The notes beneath the pieces were generated by a model. The model did no database searches. It was given only the letters and a program-made list of their open reading frames with translations, and was not told the DNA's origin. From the NCBI GenBank assembly GCA_024666565.1, contig CP088295.1, positions 1,178,001 to 1,242,000 on the forward strand: a stretch of 64,000 nt of DNA, given 5' to 3'. The position numbers were made by a program, and so were the translations under genes. Below, in pieces: positions 19,782 to 27,158 of the stretch (position 1 is its first letter; each line of letters starts with the position of its first letter). This DNA comes from Svornostia abyssi (lineage in GTDB: Bacteria; Actinomycetota; Thermoleophilia; Solirubrobacterales; Solirubrobacteraceae).

Positions 19782-20975
19782 CTACTTCGCCGCGAACGCC
19801 ACCGACGCGTTCTGCCCGCCGAACCCGAACGAGTTCGACAGCGCGAGCTTCGCTCCAGGTACCTCGCGGGCCTCGAGCACGTGGTCGATCTCGCACTCCG
19901 GGTCGGGCTGCTCCAGCCCGCCGGTGGGCGGCAGCACCCCACGCTGCAGGGCCGTGATCGTCGCCACGGCCTCCACTGCACCGGCTGCGCCGAGCAGGTG
20001 CCCGATCTGGCCCTTCGTCGAGGAGACCGCCGGGGCGTGCCCGTTGAACACCTCGACGATCGCGCGGGACTCGATCGCGTCGTTGAACGGCGTCGACGTG
20101 CCGTGCGCGTTGATGTACGCGACGTCGGTGGGCTCCGCGCCCGCCGAACGCAGCGCGTTGCGCATCGCCGCCGCCGCGCCCCGTCCGGTCTTGTCGGGCT
20201 GGGCCATGTGGAACGCGTCGCTGGACGCGCCGAACCCGACCACGCGTCCGATGATCTCGGCGCCACGGGCCACCGCATGTTCCTCGGCTTCGAGGATCAG
20301 GGCACCCGCGCCTTCACCCATGACGAACCCGTCCCGGCGCTCGTCGAACGGCCGCGAGACGCCCTCCTTCGAGAGCGCGCCCATCCGGCCGAACGCAGCG
20401 TCGGGCAGGCCGCACAGCGTGGCCTCAGACGACCCGGCGACCGCGACGTCCGCGTCGCCGAACTGGATCATCCGCAGCGCGTCGCCGATGGCGTGCGCGC
20501 CCGTGGCACAGGCCGACGACACCGACCACGACGGGCCGTACACGCCGAGCTGGATCGCGAGGAGCCCCGCGGCGGCGTTGCTCATCATCATCGTGATGAA
20601 GTGCGGGGAGACCTCCCGCGGGCCACCTTCGAAGAACTCGCCGTAGGTGGCCTCGATGGTGGTCATCCCGCCGATGCCCGTGCCGAAGATGATCCCGACC
20701 CGCTCGGGATCGACGCCGGCGTCGGCCAGGCCCGCCTCGTGCCAGGCCTGCAGCCCGGCGGAGATGGCGAACTGGCCGTAGCGGTCCGTCTTGCGGACGT
20801 CCCGTGGTGTCTGCCAGGTCTCCGGGTCGAACCCGGAGGCCGGCGCTTCGGCGGCGCCGCCGTCGTCGGCCGGCACGATGCCCGACTGGCCTGCGGCCAG
20901 CGCGTCGAAGAACGCATCGGGTTCATTGCCGACGGGCGAGACGACCCCGCGCCCGGTGACGACGACGTCGCGCAT
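19782..20975 (-). CDS. fabF: Beta-ketoacyl-ACP synthase II
   Basis: A 397-aa condensing enzyme of type II fatty-acid synthesis. The nucleophile Cys156 sits in VSSACATGAHAIGDAL. The catalytic His residues are in INAHGTSTPFND and KGQIGHLLGAAGAVE, and the C-terminal SNSFGFGGQNAS is the oxyanion-hole region of KASII. It elongates malonyl-ACP with acyl-ACP. It starts 2 bp after acpP and is the last enzyme gene of the operon fabD-fabH-fabG-acpP-fabF. Confidence 0.96.
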   Translation of the reverse strand: MRDVVVTGRGVVSPVGNEPDAFFDALAAGQSGIVPADDGGAAEAPASGFDPETWQTPRDVRKTDRYGQFAISAGLQAWHEAGLADAGVDPERVGIIFGTGIGGMTTIEATYGEFFEGGPREVSPHFITMMMSNAAAGLLAIQLGVYGPSWSVSSACATGAHAIGDALRMIQFGDADVAVAGSSEATLCGLPDAAFGRMGALSKEGVSRPFDERRDGFVMGEGAGALILEAEEHAVARGAEIIGRVVGFGASSDAFHMAQPDKTGRGAAAAMRNALRSAGAEPTDVAYINAHGTSTPFNDAIESRAIVEVFNGHAPAVSSTKGQIGHLLGAAGAVEAVATITALQRGVLPPTGGLEQPDPECEIDHVLEAREVPGAKLALSNSFGFGGQNASVAFAAK

Positions 20976-20977
20976 GA

Positions 20978-21235
20978 CTACGCCGTCGTCCCGGCGAGCT
21001 TGAGGGTCAGCTTGACCGCGTCGCCGACCGTCTCGACCGGCTTGAGCTCGTCGTCGCTGATCACGATCTGGTACTCGTCCTCGAGCGCCTTGATGAGCTC
21101 CACGAGGTCGAGCGAGTCGACGTCGAGCTCCTCCCAGGTGGTGTCCAGCTCGGCGTTCTCCGCGCCGGGCACCTTGATGGCCTCGAGTTCGTCACGGACG
21201 CGCTGGAGCACGCCTTCTTCGGTCAGGTCCGCCAT
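20978..21235 (-). CDS. acpP: Acyl carrier protein
   Basis: An 85-aa acidic four-helix carrier protein. Ser41 in ELDVDSLDLVELI is the 4'-phosphopantetheine attachment site (DSL motif), and the length and acidic character are typical. It carries growing acyl chains for FabD, FabH, FabG and FabF encoded around it. The 37 bp between it and fabG contain a good AGGGAGAA ribosome-binding site before ATG 21235. Confidence 0.97.
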   Translation of the reverse strand: MADLTEEGVLQRVRDELEAIKVPGAENAELDTTWEELDVDSLDLVELIKALEDEYQIVISDDELKPVETVGDAVKLTLKLAGTTA

Positions 21236-21272
21236 GTGTTCTCCCTTGTGATCGTCTGGATCGTTGAAGTGG

Positions 21273-21968
21273 TCATGCGCCCATGCCTCCGTCGACGGAG
21301 AGCGTGGCGCCGTTGATGTAGCCGGCCTCGGCCGAGCAGAGGAACCGCACCGCCGCGGCGACCTCCTCGGGCTTCCCGACGCGCCCGGCCGGGATGAACT
21401 CGACGAGCTTGTCGGTGTCCAGCTCGGCGGTCATGTCCGTCTCGATGAAGCCCGGGGTGATGGCGTTGACGGTGACCCCGCGCTTGCCGATCTCCTTGGC
21501 CAGCGCGCCGGTCAGGCCCAGCAGCCCGGCCTTCGAGGCGATGTAGTTCGCCTGCCCGGCCTGCGCGCGGGTCGCGACGATGCTCGACACGTTCACGATG
21601 CGGCCCCAGCGGGCGCGCAGCATGTCGCCCATCACGCCGCGGGTGAAGCCGAAGGCGCCGGAGAGGTTGGTGTCGACGACGTCGCCCCAGTCGCTGTCAG
21701 TCATGCGCAGCGCCAGGCCGTCGCGGGTGATGCCCGCGTTGTTGACGAGCACGAGGACCTTGCCGAACTTCTCGTGGATCTCCTCGACGGCGCGCGCGAC
21801 GTCCTCGGGGCTGCCGACGTCGGCTTGCACGTCGCCGCTCGTCCGGCCGATCGTCACGACCGTCCAGCCGTCCGCGCGCAGGGCGTCGGCGATCGCCGCG
21901 CCGATCCCGCGGGTGCCCCCGGTGACGACGGCCACGCCGGCCTCCTGCTTCTCGGCCAGTGCACTCAC
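21273..21968 (-). CDS. fabG: 3-oxoacyl-ACP reductase
   Basis: A 231-aa SDR reductase. The cofactor motif is TGGTRGIG (residues 16-23), followed by NNAGI, and the catalytic Ser128/129, Tyr142 and Lys146 are in NVSSIV and NYIASKAG. The C-terminal SVDGGMGA ending is characteristic of FabG. It reduces beta-ketoacyl-ACP in each elongation cycle. The ATG overlaps the fabH stop by 4 bp (ATGA), so the two are translationally coupled. Confidence 0.95.
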   Translation of the reverse strand: MSALAEKQEAGVAVVTGGTRGIGAAIADALRADGWTVVTIGRTSGDVQADVGSPEDVARAVEEIHEKFGKVLVLVNNAGITRDGLALRMTDSDWGDVVDTNLSGAFGFTRGVMGDMLRARWGRIVNVSSIVATRAQAGQANYIASKAGLLGLTGALAKEIGKRGVTVNAITPGFIETDMTAELDTDKLVEFIPAGRVGKPEEVAAAVRFLCSAEAGYINGATLSVDGGMGA

Positions 21969-22984
21969 GCAAGCCCTCCGTTGTGGTTGGGCGAAGGAGC
22001 GTCAGCGAGTTCGCCCGGCTGGATGGGAGGCGCCAGCCGAGCATCCGGCTCTTTCCACCCGATGACGTTGGCCCCCCACACGTAGCCGGCGCCGAAGGCG
22101 GCCAGCCCGATCTTCATCCCCGGTTGGAGTCGTCCCTCGGTCTCGGCGTCGCGCAGCGCGAGCGGGATCGAGGCCGATGACGTGTTCGCCACGCGGTCGA
22201 CGTTCATCACGAGCTTCTCCTCGGGAACGCCGAGCTGCTGCGCGGTGGCGGTGAGGATCCGCGCGTTGGCCTGGTGCGCGACGAAGAGGTCGAGGTCGTC
22301 GACGGTCAGGCCCTCGCGCTCGAGCACGGCGCGGGTGGCCTCCGCCATGCGGTCGACGGCGTTCGTGTAGACGCTGCGGCCGTTCATCGTCAGGCACCCG
22401 CCGAGCGGGGCGTAGAGCTCGTCGGCGCGGTACTCGCTGCCGAGTGACGCCTTGGACACGCCCACGGGAAAGTCGCCGCCCATGAGGACCGCGGCGCCCG
22501 CGCCATCGCCGAACAGCACGGCGGTCGAGCGGTCCTCGAAGTCCGTGATGCGGCTGAGGATGTCGCAGCTGACCACGAGCACGGTCCGGGCGCGCTCGGC
22601 CTCGATGAGCGCGGCGGCGTAGTCCAGCGCGTAGACGAACCCGGCGCACGCGCCGTTGAGGTCGACCGCGCCGGTGATCCCGGCGCCCAGGTCGTCGGCC
22701 ACGCGCGGGGCGAGCCCGGGCGTGACGAAGTCGGGGGTGATCGTCGTGACGATGACGTGATCGAGCAGGGACGCCTCGATGCCGGCGTCCTCGATGGCCT
22801 CGCGCGCGGCCTCGGTCGCCAGCGCGCCCGCGGGATCCCCGGGCTCCAGATGGTGGCGCTCGCGAATCCCGGTGCGGCGGACGATCCAGTCGTCGGTGGT
22901 CTCCAGTCCGCGCGCTTCGAAGTCGGCGTTCGTGACGACCTTGTCCGGGAGGGCGCGGCCGATGCCGACGACGCCCGCCTTCAC
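21965..22984 (-). CDS. fabH: Beta-ketoacyl-ACP synthase III
   Basis: A 339-aa KASIII that starts fatty-acid synthesis by condensing acyl-CoA with malonyl-ACP. The catalytic triad is visible: Cys113 in DLNGACAGFVYAL, His in LFVAHQAN and Asn in ANTSSASIPLAL. The N-terminal TTDDWIVRRTGIRER is the KASIII CoA-binding signature. The last about 25 residues (Pro-rich, ending NHNGGLA) extend past the usual end. The start overlaps the fabD stop by 4 bp. Confidence 0.95.
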   Translation of the reverse strand: MKAGVVGIGRALPDKVVTNADFEARGLETTDDWIVRRTGIRERHHLEPGDPAGALATEAAREAIEDAGIEASLLDHVIVTTITPDFVTPGLAPRVADDLGAGITGAVDLNGACAGFVYALDYAAALIEAERARTVLVVSCDILSRITDFEDRSTAVLFGDGAGAAVLMGGDFPVGVSKASLGSEYRADELYAPLGGCLTMNGRSVYTNAVDRMAEATRAVLEREGLTVDDLDLFVAHQANARILTATAQQLGVPEEKLVMNVDRVANTSSASIPLALRDAETEGRLQPGMKIGLAAFGAGYVWGANVIGWKEPDARLAPPIQPGELADAPSPNHNGGLA

Positions 22985-23802
22985 GCGGCCACCGTCACCG
23001 TCCGGCGGACGAGGCCGCTGAGCACCCGCCCGGGTCCGACCTCCTCGAACGTCTCGACGCCCTCGTCGGCGAGCGCGAGCAGCGTCTCGCGGAAGCGGAC
23101 GGGAGCGAGGAGGTTCGCGACGAGCTCACCCCGGATGTCGCTGAACGGCTCGGCGGTGGCGTTGCTGATCACCGGGAACGTCGGCGCGAGCACCTCGACC
23201 TCGCGCAGTGCGGCGGCGAGGTCGTCGGAGGCCGGCGCCATGAGCGGCGTGTGGAAGGCGGCGCTCACCGGCAGGCGGCGCGCGCGCACCTCGTACTCGC
23301 GGCCGAGTTCGAGCGCCTGCTCGATGCCCTCCTCGCGGCCGGACAGCACGACCTGGCCGGGCGCGTTGTCGTTGGCGACGTGCAGCCCCGTCTGCCGCGC
23401 GAGCGCGCGCGCGACGTCGATGTCGCCGCCGAGCAGCGCGACCATGCCGCCGGGAACGAGCTCGTTCGCACGGTCCATGGCGGCGGCGCGGACGTCGACG
23501 AGCCGCAGCGCGTCCTCGAACGCCAGCGCTCCGGCGGCGACCAGCGCGGCGTACTCACCCAGCGAATGGCCAGCGCCGGCAATCGGCGCGGCGGCCTCGG
23601 GGTCCTCGACGCGGGCGTCCCACGCCGCGACGGAGCACAGGAAGATCGCCGGCTGCTGGTAGCGCGTTCCCTCGTCCAGGCGGGAGAACGGGTCGTAATC
23701 GAGCAGGGCGAGCCCGGCCTGCAGGCGGGGTGCGTCGGACCAGGGCTCCTCCATGCCATCGGCATGGCTGCCCTGCCCGGGGAACAGGACGGCGGTAGGC
23801 AT
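22981..23802 (-). CDS. fabD: Malonyl-CoA:ACP transacylase
   Basis: A 273-aa malonyltransferase. The N-terminal AVLFPGQGSHADGM and the nucleophile motif GHSLGEYAAL (catalytic Ser) are diagnostic; SAAFHTPLM carries the catalytic His. At residues 52-58 the FSRLDEGTRYQQPAIF region matches family members. ATG 23802 gives MPTAVLFPG; a longer frame from 23841 adds 13 residues with no support. It is the first gene of the operon, and the promoter should lie in the 110 bp between it and the divergent tRNA-Lys gene. Confidence 0.95.
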   Translation of the reverse strand: MPTAVLFPGQGSHADGMEEPWSDAPRLQAGLALLDYDPFSRLDEGTRYQQPAIFLCSVAAWDARVEDPEAAAPIAGAGHSLGEYAALVAAGALAFEDALRLVDVRAAAMDRANELVPGGMVALLGGDIDVARALARQTGLHVANDNAPGQVVLSGREEGIEQALELGREYEVRARRLPVSAAFHTPLMAPASDDLAAALREVEVLAPTFPVISNATAEPFSDIRGELVANLLAPVRFRETLLALADEGVETFEEVGPGRVLSGLVRRTVTVAA

Positions 23803-23912
23803 CGAAGTAGAGGTACACGACTTTCGGCCCAGGGTCTCCACGGTTCGACACGGCGGGTGCCCGTGTCAAACGGCCGATCGACGCCCGCACGCGCCATACT
23901 GAGCCCCCGCAA

Positions 23913-24235
23913 GGGTCGTTAGCTCAATCGGTAGAGCACCGGACTTCAACACACATAGGAGCGCCAGCAGGGAAACCACTGGTCAGTCGGCGGCTGTGTG
24001 CTGGGACCCCCTGAGAGCCTGAGGTACCCATCGCGGTGACAATCCTCAGGATTGGGCAATCAGCAGGCAATCCGGAAACGGCGAGCCCTCAGAGGCCATA
24101 CGCCGCCCGCCCTAACGTCGAGCCGAGGGTGAAGAGATGGTCCAGACCGCAACGCCTCCGTCATGGGGGGAGGCCGGTGAAAGCCGGTGCGGCAGGTTAA
24201 TCCGAGGGATCTGGGTTCGAGTCCCAGGCGACCCA
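23913..24235 (+). tRNA. tRNA-Lys(UUU), interrupted by a group I intron
   Basis: Exon 1 is 23913-23946 and exon 2 is 24197-24235; joined they form a 73-nt tRNA. The acceptor stem pairs GGGTCGT with GCGACCC (one U-G), discriminator A. The D stem is GCTC/GAGC, and the T arm is CTGGG-TTCGAGT-CCCAG. The anticodon stem is CCGGA/TCCGA (one C-A mismatch at the base), and the loop after splicing is CUU|UUAA, giving anticodon UUU. The closest remembered relative is bacterial tRNA-Lys, which shares the same acceptor and D arm. No CCA is encoded. Splice positions are inferred from tRNA geometry and the terminal G of the intron. Confidence 0.85.
23947..24196 (+). ncRNA. Group I intron (IC3-like) in the tRNA-Lys anticodon loop
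   Basis: A 250-nt insertion after U34, ending in G (24196) as required for omega-G. Core pairings can be read directly. P4 is CCTGAGG (24018-24024) with CCTCAGG (24044-24050). P7 is GGCCAT (24094-24099) with ATGGTC (24137-24142). P8 is CCCT (24110-24113) with AGGG (24126-24129). The segment CCCTAACGTCGAGCCGAGGG followed by TGAAGAGATGGTCC closely resembles the P8-J8/7-P7 core I recall from the cyanobacterial tRNA-Leu intron. It contains no open reading frame for a homing endonuclease, so it is probably a self-splicing, immobile ribozyme. Confidence 0.87.
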
Positions 24236-24277
24236 CTTGCGACGGCGTTGTTCGTAGACTGCACGTCGTCCCGCCAC

Positions 24278-24349
24278 GCCCCCATGGTGTAGCGGTTAGC
24301 ACGCCAGCCTTTCACGCTGGTAGCGGGGGTTCGATTCCCCCTGGGGGTA
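24278..24349 (+). tRNA. tRNA-Glu(UUC)
   Basis: A 72-nt cloverleaf. The acceptor GCCCCCA pairs with TGGGGGT (terminal G-U), the anticodon stem CCAGC pairs with GCTGG around loop CTTTCAC (anticodon TTC), and the T arm is GGGGG-TTCGATT-CCCCC. The discriminator is A and CCA is not encoded. It lies 42 bp after tRNA-Lys on the same strand, so both may be one transcript. Confidence 0.93.
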
Positions 24350-24455
24350 CTTGGGCGACACCGGGATTGATGCTCGTGTCGTCCCGGTCATGCCTGATCT
24401 GTTCTCCGGATGCCCCCTGGGCCGCGGGGGAGGCCGACCTTGACAGCTTTACTGC

Positions 24456-24478
24456 GGTTTATCGACTTTCGATAAACC
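24456..24478. promoter_or_regulatory. Perfect palindrome upstream of the AAA ATPase gene
   Basis: GGTTTATCGA (24456-24465), spacer CTT, and TCGATAAACC (24469-24478) form perfect 10-bp arms in an unusually AT-rich stretch. A TTGACA hexamer at 24440-24445 lies 10 bp upstream, so a regulator bound here would cover the -10 region. It is a probable operator, possibly for the downstream ATPase with its winged-helix-like tail. No binding evidence is available. Confidence 0.6.
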
Positions 24479-24496
24479 TTGATAATCTCGTCAAAC

Positions 24497-25687
24497 GTGC
24501 GTGCGGAGGACAACCCCTATACCCCGAATGCCGGCGCGGAGCCGCGGTATCTGGCAGGGCGCGAACATGAACTCGATGCGTTTCGTGTCCTGCTTCGGCG
24601 GATGAAGAAGGGCCACACCGACCAGTCGATGATTGTCGTCGGACTGCGCGGCGTCGGGAAGACCGTCCTGCTGAACACCTTCCGCGCCATCGCGGAGGAC
24701 GAGGGCGACTTGGTGGCCGTCGAAGCGGAGATCACCAAGCACGAGGACTTCGGGCATCGCATGGGCGCACTCGCCCGTCGCGCGTTGTTCAGCGTCGCAC
24801 CGTCGGCGAAGTGGCGGGATCGCAGTCGGCACGCGGCTGCGGTTCTCAGGTCGTTCCAGATCACCGTCACGCCGCAGGGTGAGCTTACGGCCAGCCTTGG
24901 TGGCGTCGACGCGGCGGAGGGGGCTGCCGATAGCGGCAACCTGGCCGATGACCTCACGGATGTTCTCCTCGCGCTTGGCGAGGCGGCGGCGCAGCACGGT
25001 AAGGGTGTCGTCTTCATCCTTGACGAGGTTCAGTTCCTCAGCCTTCGTGAGTTCGAGGCGCTCATCGCCGCGCTCCACAAGACCGTCCAACGGCGTCTTC
25101 CGATCACGCTTGTCGCCGCCGGCTTGCCTCAGTTGCCCGAGCTGGCGGGTGAAGCCAAGTCCTACGCCGAACGGCTCTTTCGCTTTCCTGCCGTGGATAG
25201 CCTGGACGCGAGGGAGGCCCGAAAGGCACTCATCGAGCCTGCACGCGACCTCGGTGTCGCGTACACAGACGACGCAGTCGACGCGATCCTTGGCTACACG
25301 GGTGGCTACCCCTACTTCATCCAGGAGTACGGCTCCATCGTGTGGAATCTCGCCGACACGTCACCAGTCACCGGTGGCGTGGTCGCTGACGCGCGCGAGG
25401 CCGTGGAGGCCAAACTTGATGAGAGCTTCTTTCGCGTTCGAGCAGACCGGACGACGGACGCCGAGCTCCGGTATCTCCGGGCCATGGCCGAACTGGGGCC
25501 CGAGGCGCAACTCGCCGGGGATGTGGCGGCTGTGCTCGGGCGCAAGTCCACGTCGCTTGGTCCGACTCGAGCACGCCTGATCGAGAAGGGGCTGCTCTGG
25601 ACGCCGTCTCACGGCTACGCGGCTTTCACTGTCCCGCAGTTCGACCAGTACATGAAGCGCACGTACGAGCTGGGCGTTTCGCGCTGA
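24497..25687 (+). CDS. AAA ATPase with probable C-terminal winged-helix
   Basis: About 396 aa. An N-terminal NPYTPNAGAEPRYLAGREHEL leader is followed by Walker A GLRGVGKT, Walker B VVFILDEVQF and an AAGLPQLPEL sensor-1-like region. The C-terminal part has ELGPEAQLAGDVAAVLGRKSTSL, which reads as a winged helix-turn-helix. The family (orphan STAND/Orc1-like ATPases common in actinobacteria) has no firm function; defence or regulatory roles are suspected. GTG 24497 is chosen over TTG 24479 because the latter touches the palindrome and adds nothing conserved. It lies next to tRNA genes and has a lower-GC upstream region than its neighbours, possible signs of acquisition. Confidence 0.78.
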   Translation: MRAEDNPYTPNAGAEPRYLAGREHELDAFRVLLRRMKKGHTDQSMIVVGLRGVGKTVLLNTFRAIAEDEGDLVAVEAEITKHEDFGHRMGALARRALFSVAPSAKWRDRSRHAAAVLRSFQITVTPQGELTASLGGVDAAEGAADSGNLADDLTDVLLALGEAAAQHGKGVVFILDEVQFLSLREFEALIAALHKTVQRRLPITLVAAGLPQLPELAGEAKSYAERLFRFPAVDSLDAREARKALIEPARDLGVAYTDDAVDAILGYTGGYPYFIQEYGSIVWNLADTSPVTGGVVADAREAVEAKLDESFFRVRADRTTDAELRYLRAMAELGPEAQLAGDVAAVLGRKSTSLGPTRARLIEKGLLWTPSHGYAAFTVPQFDQYMKRTYELGVSR

Positions 25688-25736
25688 GCGATCGCCCTGG
25701 CGCGCCACAGTTCGGCCTGCACTATCATCCGCCCGG

Positions 25737-26504
25737 ATGGGGCTGCGCTTCTACGTCTTCAGCGACTCGTACCCCTGCGAAGCCGTGCTCGCTGCCGCGC
25801 GCCACAAGGGCATCCCGTACGAGCGCGTCGAGATCCCACCGGTCGTCCACGCCCCGGTCATGCGCGTCATGTTCGGTGAGCGCACCGTGCCCGGCGCGCA
25901 GGTCGACGGGCGCAAGGTCCACCGGACGAGCGCGATCTTCCACGCGCTCGACGACATGGTCAGCGAGCCGCGGCTGTTCCCTGCCGATCCCGATCACCGC
26001 ACCCTCGTCGAGCAGGCCGAGACGTGGGGCGCCGGCCCGTTCCAGGACATCGGGCGGCGGCTCGTCTGGTTTCACATGCGCGGCCGGCCCGAGGTCGTCC
26101 GCCGCTGGGCCGAGGTGGACGCGCACACCGTCTCCCGCACCGCGAAGCGGATGTTCGCCCGGCCGATGGCGGAGATCGCCGCGATGGCGAACGAGGCGAC
26201 CGCCGAGCGGGTGGAGGCCGATCTCGCAGCGCTGCCGGGCCACCTCGACCGCGTCGACGCGCTCATCGCCGACCGCGTCATCGGCGACCCGTCCGCGCCG
26301 AACGCCGCGGACTTCCAGATCCTCTCGTCGGTTGCGGCCTGGTGGCTCATCGCCGATCTGCGGCCGGTGCTGGCCGGGCGCGCGTGCGTTGCGTCGGCGC
26401 TCCGGCTGTTCCCGCGCTACCTCGACCGGCCGGCGATTCCCGGCGGCGTCATGCCCGACCGCTGGCTCGACCCGCTCCGCGCAGGTGCCCTGACGCCCGC
26501 GTGA
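25737..26504 (+). CDS. Glutathione S-transferase-like protein
   Basis: 255 aa. The N-terminal thioredoxin-like half reads LRFYVFSDSYPCEAVLAAARHKGIPYERVEI with the TVPGAQVDGRKVHRTSAI segment where GSTs have the cis-Pro and the glutathione-contact Ser. The C-terminal helical half has NAADFQILSSVAAW, the GST N-capping/hydrophobic staple region. Actinobacteria generally lack glutathione, so the thiol partner, if any, may be mycothiol or another small molecule. ATG 25737 is the first start in the frame. Confidence 0.75.
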   Translation: MGLRFYVFSDSYPCEAVLAAARHKGIPYERVEIPPVVHAPVMRVMFGERTVPGAQVDGRKVHRTSAIFHALDDMVSEPRLFPADPDHRTLVEQAETWGAGPFQDIGRRLVWFHMRGRPEVVRRWAEVDAHTVSRTAKRMFARPMAEIAAMANEATAERVEADLAALPGHLDRVDALIADRVIGDPSAPNAADFQILSSVAAWWLIADLRPVLAGRACVASALRLFPRYLDRPAIPGGVMPDRWLDPLRAGALTPA

Positions 26505-26522
26505 TCCGATAGACCTGCGGGC

Positions 26523-26825
26523 ATGAGCACCGCACGCATCTCCCTGAGCGCCGTGGCCGTCGCGCTCGCCCTGGCTGCCACTGGCTGCGAGGCATCCGTC
26601 TCCGTGGGCGACACCCTCAACACGGACAAGGCCGAGACCGAGATCGCCAAGGGCATCGAGGAGCAGACGGGCGTCAAGGCCACCGTCGCCTGCCCCGACG
26701 ACGTCGAGATCAAGAAGGGCGACACGTTCACCTGCAAGGCCACGCCCGAGGGCGGCGGCGAGACGGGCACCGTCACCGTCACGCAGAAGGACGACGAGGG
26801 CAACATCAGCTGGAACCTGAAGTAG
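26523..26825 (+). CDS. DUF4333 lipoprotein
   Basis: 100 aa. It has a lipoprotein signal peptide with lipobox LAATGC, then a single DUF4333-like domain. That domain holds the pattern T.KAE.EI...I..QTG....V.CPDDV..KKGDTF.CKA, two cysteines, and an ending VTVTQKDDEGNISW. These are secreted, membrane-anchored proteins of unknown function common in actinobacteria. It is the first of three lipoprotein genes in a row on the + strand. Confidence 0.88.
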   Translation: MSTARISLSAVAVALALAATGCEASVSVGDTLNTDKAETEIAKGIEEQTGVKATVACPDDVEIKKGDTFTCKATPEGGGETGTVTVTQKDDEGNISWNLK

Positions 26826-26860
26826 CTCAAGCCCGGGTGCGCCGAGGCGACTAGGGGGGC

Positions 26861-27158
26861 ATGCCCGATCTCTCCCTGCGCGCCCTCGGCGTCCTCACCG
26901 CGCTGTCGCTCGCCGCCACCGGCATCGCCGGGCTGCGGCACCACCACGCTCGACACCGACAAAGCCGAGACGGAGATCACGAAGGAGCTCGACAAGCAGG
27001 TCGGCACCGGAGCGAAGGTCTCCTGCCCGGACGACGTGGAGGTCAAGAAGGGCGACACCTTCAACTGCACGGCGACCGACCCCGAGGGCAACAAGGCCAC
27101 GATCGTCGTCACCCAGAAGGACGACGAGGGCAACATCACGTGGGAGCTGAAGAAGTAG
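26861..27158 (+). CDS. Second DUF4333 lipoprotein (frameshifted)
   Basis: A near-duplicate of the preceding gene, about 98 aa after correction. The signal peptide (MPDLSLRALGVLTALSLAATG) runs into a GGG at 26930-26932 that carries one extra G. Without it the reading is IAGCGTTTLDTDKAETEI, restoring the lipobox cysteine, and the domain continues to NITWELKK. The core CPDDVEVKKGDTFNCTATD matches the neighbour closely. It overlaps the start of the next lipoprotein gene by 19 bp. Confidence 0.8.

Noticed and set aside
23913..23990. Reading the tRNA without an intron, with loop CTTCAAC and anticodon UCA (selenocysteine or opal suppressor)
   Set aside because: No 3' anticodon stem, T arm or acceptor partner follows directly. 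All of these are found 250 nt downstream, and the insert has group I core pairings.
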